This document shows positions 1 through 9,129 of a DNA stretch of 11,441 bases, piece by piece. The first letter of the stretch is position 1, and each line of letters starts with the position of its first letter. Source of the DNA: Thelonectria olida (lineage: Eukaryota; Ascomycota; Sordariomycetes; Hypocreales; Nectriaceae); the NCBI GenBank assembly GCA_020736575.1, contig JAGPYM010000162.1:1-11441 (forward strand). The letters are read 5' to 3'. A program made the translations under genes and the position numbers. The notes under the pieces were generated by a model that worked only from the letters and a program-made list of their open reading frames with translations, did not search any database and was not told the DNA's origin.

Positions 1-604
1 GGAAAGCTTAGAGCTTCCGGCCTTGTTGCTGGCAGATGGCATGGGCAAGGCTGAGTTGGGCTGAGGGAGCTCAGTTGATTCGGCAGATTGCCAACAAAAT
101 AAGTAAATAACAAACGAGAGTGTAAGCTATGTCGAGAAGTTCTAAAGAAAAGGCAAGGTAAAGAGAATAAATGTATTGGTGAATTGTTTAGATCTTGTCC
201 AAGTTTAGTCGGTCACGTTGAATCAACAATCGAGATTCCTCTCGGACAGGCACACTCCATTATATAGCCAGCTGTTCGATTTATCAATTACAATTTCTTC
301 TCTAGACCCACGTGTTACCCTGGAGGCGCTGCCTATGTCAGATTCGGCGCATCATCAATCCGGACTGTGTCAACATTCACTCCGTCAGCGTCCGAGACAT
401 TCAGTACGGGCTCCGCGCTGCGGAGTGCTCTACGAGACAGTCATACCTTGCCAAGACTTTGCATACATGTGTAACTCTGGGGTGGACCCTCTTCATCGCG
501 TAGCCCGAATACGGTCGCACATTAGCAAGGTTCGCAAAGGTGCAAACGGAAAAATCTCGCATGTGAAATTGTATCAAGTGTAACACGCAGATGATAAGCG
601 CCAT
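1..604. other. Flank without a recognisable gene
   Basis: Base composition is ordinary and CpA and TpG are common, so this stretch has not been hit by RIP. Short frames exist (for example 218-583 on +, 121 codons, and 401-637 on -, 78 codons), but they overlap one another on opposite strands, show no domain I know and lack a convincing splice pattern. A TATATAG at about 260 and a CACGTG at 309-314 are visible, with nothing to tie them to a gene. I see no tRNA or rRNA. Confidence 0.5.
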
Positions 605-729
605 CCAATATAACTTCCAATAACCTGCCAATACCATAGCTTATAGCAGGCATCCAACGCGGCTTATGGTAGTCACCCAATGTGGCTTATAGTAGTCATC
701 CATAGTAGCTTGTCGCAGTCATCCAATGC
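605..729. repeat. 23-base minisatellite, about four clear units
   Basis: Four adjacent 23-base units lie at 638-660, 661-683, 684-706 and 707-729. Each has the form RGCTTATAGTAGTCATCCAA followed by a variable three-base end, and differs from the others at a few positions. The CCAA or CCAT core recurs at 605, 628, 654, 677, 700 and 723, so the array appears to extend leftward in decayed form, with one 26-base step. In that decayed part CCAATA also recurs at 605, 617 and 628, near half the period. No coding sense or known function is suggested; it looks like a small non-coding tandem array in intergenic DNA. Confidence 0.8.
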
Positions 730-2302
730 ATTGACGGCCCGGCTGCAGAGCTGTTCGGACTCTATGGGAATTGAGAGAATGAATTATATGACGATTTGGG
801 CCGGGTTAATTTCACGGGCGCTTGAAGTAACTCCAGGTATCTTTGCTTTTGCGAGGGCCAGGTGGGGCTAGGTAGGATGTTGCCTAACGGGACCTAAAGA
901 GATATAGTTACGGAGCCTCAGACGGCATGCAGCCCGTGCTGAGCTGAAGGATGAAAGCTGACATGATCAGCGCCTATGGTCAGAACTAACCCAGTGATTC
1001 TCCTAGAAATTGTGCCACTTGAACTCTATATAAGTGGCTTGACATGTGAATTTCGCCACTATGGAAGACCATGGGGAGGTGAGCACCGAGGGTGGGCTTC
1101 TTGGAGACCAGCAAAGTTTCTAACATTAGTTCACTTTGGTGTACAGCCCACTTCCAGGACATTCTCGGCCATGTCATATCTCTTTGCATGGGACGCAGAG
1201 CTGCATCCAGCGAATCTATTGTTGTAACAGAAGTAGGCAGATGCTCTACGCCTTGCAGCCACTGCAGGTCCAGGGCGAAGCGCGAACCTTGCACGGGGCT
1301 CGTCTGTGGGCGATGATTCCAGAGCAGGTTTAAGGAGCAGCTCTCTGAAATGCTGAAAGGCCGTTGCCATATGCTTGGTCTCCTGTATGGTCTTCAATAC
1401 TTCGTCCAGCACATCTTTATTGAATTAGGCAAATCGAACACACACAAGGCGGGTTTCATTGCGTACGTTATCAATTCAGCGACGATGGCTGGAAAGGAAA
1501 GGATGATTCATTGAAGTTTGCCTTGGACGCAATATGGCGAAGCAGTAACGTAGTAAAGGAGGTTTATTTTTAAAACTTGCCTCATGCAATTGGTCGCCTA
1601 ATATTCTTCTGCATCGCCACCGCCCATTGTCCGGCATATCACAAGACTTTTGCGCCTCGCCGGGTTTCACTCTCAACGCCGACACTCTTCTATATTTGGC
1701 ACGATAGAAGTGCTAAATATGCTCAACTGTGAGTCAGAACGTTCTTATAGGCTTTGAAATCCATAATGAAAAAAGATCGCTGTAAGAAAGACGTACCGGA
1801 AGCCATGGCCTTTTGCCATCCACATGTTTGGTCTGTTCTCACTCTTTTCTACTATCGTGAGGCAGCCAATATGGCATATTACTTTCTTTTCATGCAATCA
1901 AAGCCCAAAGGCCTCTACATACGTATTTATAAATATTTTATCATGTGATGTAGTATTATCGAATGCCTGCGAGGAAGTCGAAGTGCAACTTGATGAGACT
2001 GTTGACTCATTCGCCGGAATCTACCTGTGTAACCTCACTAACAAGAGAGTCGCTATCAAAGCGGGAACACAGCCACTCTACAACCACGAATTGGGTGACC
2101 ACAACATGTATATGCTTCCCCTTCGTTTCATTGTCACAATGCTGACATATCCAGAGGATCTAATTTGTAGATGCAGACTTGGTAATGCTTGGATAACACT
2201 GCCTTTGGCTAGGAATGCGAGATCCCACCTTGAGGCGCCCCACTCATTCAATCTCGGGCTTGAATCTTGCATGCTGTTAAGACTCATTGCTGTATAAGTG
2301 AG
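730..2302. other. Intergenic stretch, no recognised gene
   Basis: Composition is ordinary and no RIP signature is seen. The longest open frames are 1824-2297 on + (157 codons) and 986-1294 and 1131-1412 on - (102 and 93 codons). None shows a domain, signal peptide or motif I can name, and the frames overlap others of similar length. A TATATAAG at 1026-1033 resembles a TATA box but is not followed by a convincing gene. Part of this stretch nearest 2300 is presumably upstream control region for the RTA1-like gene. A degraded gene on the - strand around 986-1412 is possible but unproven. Confidence 0.45.
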
Positions 2303-2310
2303 TATAAAGG
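2303..2310 (+). promoter_or_regulatory. TATA-like box of the RTA1-like gene
   Basis: TATAAAGG lies about 80 bases before the start codon at 2391. The spacing allows a short 5' untranslated leader, and the stretch just before the ATG is pyrimidine-leaning, as in many fungal genes. The assignment rests on motif and distance only. Confidence 0.4.
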
Positions 2311-2390
2311 GAGTGGAACTGAAGGAATTTGCCTGACCGGTAGATTCAATAACTCTCTCAATAACATCTAAACCTTGCCGACCCCTCAAA

Positions 2391-3369
2391 ATGTCCGCTT
2401 TTCGGAACTGTACGGAGGTTTCCGCCACCTGTCCGGTCGAGGCAACGACCTACGGCTATTACCCTTCACTCCCAGCCAACTCAGTCCTCCTCACTGTCTT
2501 TGCCTTGATCTTCTGCGCCCAAACTATCCTTACCTTTCTAACGAGAGTCTACTCGTACTCCATCGTGGTCGCGATAGGATCTCTCATCGAGTTACTTGGC
2601 TATGCGGCACGGATTATGATGCACCATAATCCTTGGGATAGCTCAGCCAAGAAGATGCAAATTGTCTGTCTTATTCTTGCCCCATCCTTCTTGGCAGCCG
2701 GAATATATCTCACAGTCAAGCATACGGTCATGCATTTCGGGGCTCAGTATTCAAAGCTCAAACCTTTCCTCTATACCTGGATATTTATTGGCTCGGATGC
2801 CGTCTCCATTTTGCTCCAGGCAGTTGGAGGTGGCATTGCTTCCGGTGCTGACGACGACAAGAAGCAGCTTGACCTTGGAAACAATATCATGATCGCTGGT
2901 ATTGTTTTTCAAGTAGTCACAATGGCAATTTGTGGTGTCTTGGCAATTGATTATGGCCTCAGACGATACCGTCACCGGCAATTCGTCAGCGAGGTTAAGA
3001 GGCAAAGCATGCCTACCTCCCAAAAGGGTCGAATTTTCCAGGCTGCTATTTGTTTTGCTTATGTTACAGTGATGATTCGGTGCATCTACCGGTCAGTTCA
3101 TCGTTCCTTGTCAGCTTCTAGTCTAACCGAATGATAGAATCCCGGAAATGGCAGGTGGTTGGGGAAATCCGAGAATGCGCAACGAGAAGGAATTCCTTAT
3201 TCTGGATGGACTGTAGGTAAATCTCCCCTTATTAACTGTAGTTGCTAACAGCATAAGCATGATCGCCTTCGCTTCAATTGCCCTCACAGTCTTTCACCCT
3301 GCATTTTTCTTTCCTGTGATGAGGACTGGGTATGGACCACCCGAAGGACATGCTTTATCGGGGCTTTGA
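2391..3369 (+). CDS. RTA1-like seven-helix membrane protein (three exons)
   Basis: Predicted member of the fungal RTA1-like / lipid-translocating exporter family (Pfam RTA1), whose yeast relatives Rsb1, Rta1 and Pug1 act at membranes in sphingoid-base release, 7-aminocholesterol resistance and porphyrin transport. The substrate here is unknown. Exons are 2391-3091, 3138-3212 and 3258-3369, giving 295 residues, a normal length. The ATG is in good context (CAAAATGTC). Family marks seen: YGYYPSLPAN at residues 21-30, E67 with GY at 70-71 and R74, LAPSF at 96-100, SDAVSILLQAVGGG at 135-148, the R234-x-x-E237 site spanning intron 1, and VFHP near 270-273. Hydrophobic stretches near 31-51, 57-72, 89-109, 126-147, 164-188, 215-232 and 253-271 fit seven helices. 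N6-C-T is a possible N-glycosylation site on the short outer N terminus. Read without splicing, the frame stops at 3132-3134 after 247 codons. Codon use and dinucleotides are normal, so the gene escaped RIP and looks intact. Confidence 0.92.
3092..3137 (+). other. Intron 1 of the RTA1-like gene
   Basis: The donor is GTCAGT at 3092, a CTAAC branch-point-like site lies at 3123-3127, and the acceptor AG is at 3136-3137. At 46 bases it is short but usual for a filamentous ascomycete. It splits the codon for R234. Splicing brings in the family-typical IPEMAGGWGNP stretch right after the conserved arginine, which strongly supports the call. Confidence 0.88.
3213..3257 (+). other. Intron 2 of the RTA1-like gene
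   Basis: The donor is GTAGGT at 3213. A GCTAAC branch-point-like site lies at 3244-3249, with two possible acceptors, AG at 3250-3251 and AG at 3256-3257. Both keep the frame. I prefer 3257: it leaves a few bases between branch point and acceptor, and gives 13 residues between DG and HP, as I recall for the family. The other acceptor would add two residues (I, S). A GTAAAT donor four bases further along is rejected because the exon would then keep an in-frame TAG. Confidence 0.75.
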
Positions 3370-3742
3370 GTATCCGATTGGATTCCTCGCCCTGAAGTGA
3401 GGTCTGATATATGAGAAAATAGCTCTGGGAATCGGTCTTTAGGGAACTAAACTAGCCCTTTATAAATTCCACCCGGGGTTAAATACATTACCGGGGCCTC
3501 TATGCCATGGAACTCAACGTCACGTCTCGGTAACACACGGTTTTCAACAACTGCGTGTGGAAAGGCGATAGGTAGAAATAAATTATATTTATAACTAAGA
3601 AAGTTAATCCTATCTTGCAAATGCAGCCTCGTTACGATTGTCTAGGGGCCATTTATTAGATATATATAGCTGTAAGAAATGCATTGCTTGCAGCGCAGCC
3701 TGCTAACTCTAAGAGTATGCGCTTTAATATTTAATAGATACA
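3370..3742. other. 3' flank of the gene, up to the AT-rich block
   Basis: Composition is mixed and falls in GC toward the right. An AATAAA at 3577-3582, about 210 bases after the stop codon, could serve as a polyadenylation signal, but AT-rich DNA makes such matches cheap. A CRE-like ACGTCACG lies at 3517-3524 with nothing to support use. No coding frame is convincing. CpA and TpG are still common up to about 3720. Confidence 0.4.
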
Positions 3743-4609
3743 AATTAAATTTAAGTAGGAAACTAAAATATACTAGTATAATATAGAGTAACTGTTAATT
3801 AACTTATAAAATAATATATAATATATAATATAATAGTTAGTTATAATAATTATATATATATTTATTAATTAATAAATTAAAGTTAAATAGAGTAGTACTT
3901 TTATATTAAAAGCTTAAAATAAAGTTTTTTAAATAAGGTTTATTTAATAGGAATTTTTATTTTAAAACTAATTATTATTTATAATACTTTATATTTTTTA
4001 TAGCTAGCTCTATTTTATATTATTTCTAAGGGGAAAACGTTTAGCTTTTAAATATATATAAAATTAAATACTTTTATAAATAATTTACTACTTACACTTA
4101 ACTAGCTACTAGCTGCTAGAATTAAACTATTAATAGTTTTGTTTTTATTTTTAATTTAAGTTTTAAATTTAAAAGGTTTAGCTTAATTATAATTAGAAAT
4201 ATACTATTATACCTTAAGCTAGGTTAACTTTTATTATATATTTAAATTTTAGCTTTTTTATAAATAATAACTCTTTTATATATTTATTATAGTTTTTTAC
4301 TAATTAAATATATTTTAAAAAGTTTATATATTTTAATATTTCTTATTAAAATTTCTATTAAAATTACTATTATTATATAATTAAAACATATAATAAATAT
4401 ATTATAAATTATATATTTAATTAAATAATTTTAATTTATTAAATTTACTTATAAACTTATTAGGCCTTAGGGCTAAAAGATTCTAATATTAACTTTAGGG
4501 CTAGACTTATCTATTTAAAACTAAAAGCTATTTTATTACTAGTTTTTTAACTAACTTTTATAATAAGTATTTTTCTTTTTAAATTTAAAGAATTATATTA
4601 AATATATTT

Positions 4610-4627
4610 AAAAAAAAAAAAAAAAAA
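4610..4627 (+). repeat. Run of 18 A
   Basis: This is the longest single-base run in the window. It could be a poly(A) tail left by a target-primed retroelement or simply a slippage tract in AT-rich DNA. No LINE-like reading frame was recognised just before it, so no element is claimed. Confidence 0.5.
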
Positions 4628-4925
4628 GTAAAATTTTATAATTAAAAATTACTAGTATAATTCTTTTCTCCTTTTTAAGCCTTGTATTTTATAAAATATA
4701 TATTATAATAGTTTAGTTAATTTCTAATAAATAAAACTAAAGGGTTATAAGTTTATATTAATAGAAAAATTAAAGTATTAATAGTTTAAATAATATAGTA
4801 AGTTATTATATTAAGTAATATATTTAAAATAAATAAATATAATTAAATTATAAATTAAAAGCTAAAAAGCTATAATTTATTTAAAGTACTTAATAAATAT
4901 ATTTATATATTAGTATTTTTTAAAA

Positions 4926-5008
4926 AGTTTATTATAATTTATAAAGTAATTTAAAATAAACTTATTAATAGTTTATTATAATTTATAAAATAATTTAAAG
5001 TAAACTTA
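4926..5008. repeat. 39-base direct repeat, two copies
   Basis: The copies lie at 4926-4964 and 4970-5008, 44 bases apart start to start. They match at 37 of 39 positions, and both differences are A/G transitions. The five bases between copies are TTAAT. It looks like a local tandem duplication, either made after most RIP or then changed only slightly by it. Confidence 0.75.
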
Positions 5009-6583
5009 AATAAGTATTATATAATTAAATAAATATTTATAAGGCAGTTTAATATATAACTATTAATAGATATAAGCTATAATATAATATTTTCCCTCTA
5101 TTAGTTTTATTCCTAAAGCTATTAAAATTAGCTATTTAAATTTTATTATAATTAGCTTAACCTTCTTTTTAATTATTTACTAGTTATATTCTACTAATTT
5201 TATTATATTAAGCTATATTTTTAAATTGAAATCTTTATTTAAATGTTTCCTTTTTATTATATATATTAATTATAAGGGTATAAATATTAGTATGTTTTAT
5301 TTTTATTATTTTTAAAACTAGTATATATATTATATAATAGAGTATTTTTTTTATTATAAGAAATATATATATTATAATTATTTTTATAATAGTAATAGTA
5401 TTACTACCTTTTATATATATTTACTTTTATTTATTTCTATTATTTATTATAAGCTAACTTTTTTTAATATTATAAAATAATAATATTTAAAAGAAAGTAA
5501 AAGTAGTAATTAAAAAGATAAAAGAGAAACTTTAAAAGATTTTATTTTATTTAAATTGTTTTTATTATTAATATTATTTATTAAAAGATTATAATAGTAA
5601 TTTATTTAAGTATGGAATATATAAGTTAAATAAGAAGGATAGTATATATATTTAAAAGAAAGTAATTTTATTAAATTATAAGCTATTAGTTTTATTTAGT
5701 TATTAGGGCTATAAATATTATTAACTAGAGTATTTTAAGTTTAAGCAAGCTTTTACTTACTTTTATTATTAGTAAAACCTTTTTAAAAGTTATTATATAT
5801 AGCTAAGGTATTTTAATAGCTTTTATATATTTTTATTTTTATTATAGCCTTTCTATTATATTAAGTACTTAGTTTTTCTATTTTTTTATTATATATTTAT
5901 AATATATTTACTTTATATTCTTTTAGTTTATTAATTTTATTTTTAATTTATTATTTATTTTAATTATAATTATTCCTTTTATTAATTTAAGTAAGAAAAT
6001 ATAAAAAATTAAATAGAGCTTAACTTTTAATAGTAAGTCCAATTTATAATTATTTTTTAAAACGTTTTTTAAAATTTTATAAGGTTTAATATATTTATAA
6101 TTAAGCTTTTTATTTAATAAGAAAGAGTAAATACTATTAAAAGGAGTTATAATTTTAATAGTAAATATTAATAGTTTTAAATAACTCTTATATATTTATT
6201 TAATAAAAGAGCTAAATAAAAATCTATTTTTTAAAAAGCTTTAATTAGAAGCTAATTAAATAGTATATAATATAAATATAAAGTAATTATATTATAACTT
6301 TATAAAAATATTAATACTACTTACTTTAAGTAAAAAGCCTAGTTAAATTTATATAATTTGGGCTATAAAACTAATATTAGCTTTTATATTTATAAGATTA
6401 TATAAGTAGGCTAAAATAAAGTAAAGTTATAAAAGGATTTTAAAATAAAAGGTTTTTTTAATTAGTTTAACTAATATTAAAAAGGCCCTTAAAAAAAAGA
6501 AATTAATATAAGTGGAAAATTAAGTTTTTAAAAATATATTATAAGACTTCTTATAACTATTTTTAATTATAAAAGTAATATAA

Positions 6584-7500
6584 CTACCTTTTTATTAATT
6601 AAATAGTAATTATAAAATAAATTTAATAAGAAATAAGTATAGTAATAAGCTAGCTTTATTATAAGGCCCCTCTATTTAATATTTTAAAAAGAGTTATTAG
6701 TTTTATAATAAATTTTATAAACCTATTTAATTAAAAGTTTATATAAGTTAGCTACTTATTTATTATAACTTTAGTACTTTTTATAAAAAAGCTAGGGGGT
6801 GGGCTTTAATTTTATTATAATTATTACACTTTAATATAATTATATAATAAGATTACTACCCCTCCTACTAATTATTAAGATTTTTATAATTTTATAAAGG
6901 CCTATTAGTTTATAAAACTTAATATAATTGCAGCCTTTTATAAGATTTAAATAGCTAAAGGGTATAAGGCTTAAATAGCTTTTTATATAAGGTTTAAATT
7001 TTTAAATAGTTAGTATATCCCTTTAGATTTAATAATATATTTATTATATTTTAAAATATATTAATAGTATTTTTTAATAGTATTTAAACTATTTTACTAT
7101 TATATATATAAATAATATACTTATATACTTATTTAAAATAAAAAAAACTATATAATAAAAGTTTAATAGGTTTTTAGCGCCCTTTTAATAGTAGGACTTA
7201 TATTTAATTTAAAGAAATATAAATTTATAATATAAAAAGTTAAATATTTAGAATTTATTATAAAAGTAAGCCTTAAAATAGCTTATAATTTAAATAAATA
7301 GTAAGCTATTTATAAGTAGGCTATATTATAATAGTAAAAATATATAAAGCTTTTTTAAATTTACTAACTACTATTAGACTTTTATACTAGACTTTTTATA
7401 TATTTTAATACTATTATTATACCTAATAAAAAAGAATATAATATTTACTTAAGGTTTTAATAAATAAGTAGCTTTTTTAATATTAAAATACTACTTTTAT
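6584..7500 (+). pseudogene. Reverse transcriptase relic (Ty3/gypsy pol)
   Basis: Landmarks in order: a decayed NYKINL at 6608-6625 and GPS at 6665-6673 in one frame; then LGGGL at about 6792-6806 and a YPLPL-like stretch; then FIKLNIIAAF at about 6909-6938, matching the family's FTKLDV-AAF block with the catalytic Asp now Asn; then IAKG with a decayed copy of the TAFRTRFG-like stretch after it. The catalytic box reads YINNILIY at 7105-7128 in a shifted frame, where the family has Y-(I/V/L)-DD-IL-(I/V)-Y, so both aspartates are Asn. GLIFNLKKYKF starts at 7194 and FTNYY lies at about 7360-7374, both typical of the thumb and connection. Stops interrupt throughout and three or more small frame slips are needed. 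No activity is possible. Confidence 0.9.
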
Positions 7501-7529
7501 AAAGTATTAGTTCTTATTAAATAAGAGAA

Positions 7530-7910
7530 AATAAGAAAAACTTAAATTAAGCTAGACTATTTTAATTATATATTAGGTAAAGTGCTAGTTTAGAAAAATT
7601 TATAAGAATATTACTATTTAATTATATTTTACTTATAATAGCTAATACTAGTTAAATATAACTATTCTATTTATAATAAGAAACTACTAGTAGTAATTAA
7701 CTATTTAAAAAAATAAAGTCTAATACTAGTTAATTATAAGTTTTTAATAATTATTTTAAATTATAAAAACTTTTAATATTTTATAAAAAAATAATAGCTT
7801 TTAAAATATTAGGTTTAATAGGTAAAAAAGTTATAAAATATAACTTCTATTTAAAATATAAGCTTAATTATAAGGCTATAATACTTAATATATTAAATTA
7901 TTATAAGTAA
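7530..7910 (+). pseudogene. RNase H relic (Ty3/gypsy pol)
   Basis: GAC at 7555-7557 opens DYFNYILGKVLV, matching the family's DAS-x-x-A-(L/I)-G-x-V-L block with its first catalytic Asp kept. Further on come YNYSIYNKKLLVVINYLK (family: Y-x-x-x-(E/D)-KE-LLA, so the catalytic Glu region is altered to Lys) and NYKNF (family: DHKNL, Asp to Asn and His to Tyr). It closes with YNFYLKYKLNYKAI at 7839-7880 and LNILNYYK at 7884-7907, where functional elements have a Y-x-PG-x-x-N-x-x-ADALSR-like end. The frame slips by one base just before 7839. The domain is complete in outline but coding ability is lost. Confidence 0.87.
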
Positions 7911-8447
7911 AATTAGTTAAAAGAAATAGAAAATAATTAAAAAAAGGTAAAAGATTTAATTAATATTTAATATAGCCTACTAATAGCCTTTCCTATTTTA
8001 AAACTAGTTATAATTTAATAGTAATAGTTAAAATATTTTAAAAAACTAATTTAAATAAGTTATAAGAAAAGATAGTTTAAAGGATAAGGTCTATTAAAAA
8101 GAATTAAAATAGTAAATAGTAATATTATAACTTTTAATTAAATTTAGCTTATAAGTGTAAATAGTAAAATATAATTTAAATATTAAAAGCTAGTTAGTAT
8201 ATTAGGACTAATTATAAGTTTTAAAAGGAAATAGCTTAAGGACTTATAAAAAGGAAGTAAAAAACTTATTATAAACTTATATTATTTAAATTAAATATAA
8301 TTTAGCAGTTAGTAAATATATAAAAAGAGAAGGAATTCTAATTATAATTTAATAATAATTCTTTTAGCTAGAAATCTTATAGCTAGTTTGCCACTTTATA
8401 TAAAACTATTATATTTATAATTAATTAATAATTTAAAAGTAAATAAA

Positions 8448-9000
8448 ATAAGGCCTCCTTAAGCTACTCCTATATTATAATAAGCTTATTATAACTTAAT
8501 TATAAATTTTATAATAGACCTATTACTTATAAGAGAAGGGAGTGCTTAATACTTTTAAGTTATTAAAAACTATTTAATATATATAATTACATTTAAAATT
8601 ATAAATTTAATAAAAGCTAAAATATATATATAGTAATTCTTTAGTTATTATTATTAGTTTTATAAAATACTTAAATCTATTATTAGTAATAGAGAATCTA
8701 ATTAAACTAGTAACTTTTAATAGACTTTTTACTATTTTATAAGTATTATATAGCAGTTAAATATAGCCTAGTACCCTTAAATAAATAGAGGGCTAGAGTA
8801 TATTAATTAGAAAGTTTAAGCCTATTTATAAGTATATATATATTTTATATAATTAAATTAGAAAAGGTTATTATTTATAATATAGCTCTTATTAAATAAT
8901 TATAACTATTTAATAATAGGTATAAGCCTGTTTTTTATATTATATAGTTATTATATATATTTATTTCTAATAGGTAAGATTATAATATTTATTTTAAAAG
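8448..9000 (+). pseudogene. Integrase core relic (Ty3/gypsy pol, DDE type)
   Basis: One frame (frame 0) carries the whole core. NLIINFIIDLLLIREGSA starts at 8493, aligning to the family's MDFI-x-(D/G)-LP block; the first catalytic Asp is Asn at 8505-8507. ISNRESN at about 8682-8702 aligns to the SDRG-x-x-F block, with the second Asp now Asn at 8688-8690. A decayed HPQTDG-x-x-E block follows: YP, stop, INRGLEYIN, with the catalytic Glu still GAG at 8796-8798. Second and third positions are 36 codons apart, so exactly 35 residues lie between, the D-35-E spacing. LLLNNYNY and GIS-x-FF further on match the usual C-terminal end of the core. The upstream HHCC zinc-binding motif could not be traced. 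Confidence 0.93.
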
Positions 9001-9129
9001 ATAATAATAAAATAGTAGTAAAGAAGCTAGTTAAATAGCTTAATAAAGTTATAAAATTTATTTAAATAAATACTATAATAGCCTAGTAATATTAGAAAAA
9101 TATAATAAATAAATAGTAATTACTTATAA

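Larger units (their letters stand above)
3743..6583. other. AT-rich DNA before pol; gag, protease and 5' LTR not identified
   Basis: By position this stretch should include the 5' LTR, gag and protease of the element whose pol follows, but none could be recognised. It contains a run of 18 A at 4610-4627, a 39-base direct repeat at 4926-5008, and long pyrimidine-rich stretches on the + strand at about 5060-5480 and 5740-5990, unlike the purine-rich pol part. The last point may mean a Ser/Pro-rich gag region or a piece of another element on the opposite strand. A faint zinc-knuckle-like spacing near 5701-5733 is too weak to call. Confidence 0.4.

Noticed and set aside
218..583. 121-codon open frame on +, as a gene
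   Set aside because: Overlapped by frames of similar quality on both strands, with no domain, no promoter evidence and low-complexity Arg/His/Ser content.
1824..2297. 157-codon open frame on +, as a gene
   Set aside because: No recognisable domain, an unremarkable start, and it sits directly in the probable promoter region of the RTA1-like gene; an opposing frame of 116 codons overlaps it.
2391..3134. Unspliced 247-residue version of the RTA1-like protein
   Set aside because: Its last residues come from an intron with clear donor, branch and acceptor sites, and the family's C terminus is found after splicing.
3517..3524. CRE-like ACGTCACG as a regulatory site
   Set aside because: It lies downstream of the only gene, with no gene to its right; a single short match has no weight.
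5692..5733. Zinc-knuckle-like ghost (CCHC) of gag: Tyr codons with the C-x4-H-x4-C spacing at 5701, 5716 and 5731
   Set aside because: Tyr codons are very common in RIP DNA, and the first cysteine pair position does not fit (TTA instead of TAT), so chance is a good explanation.
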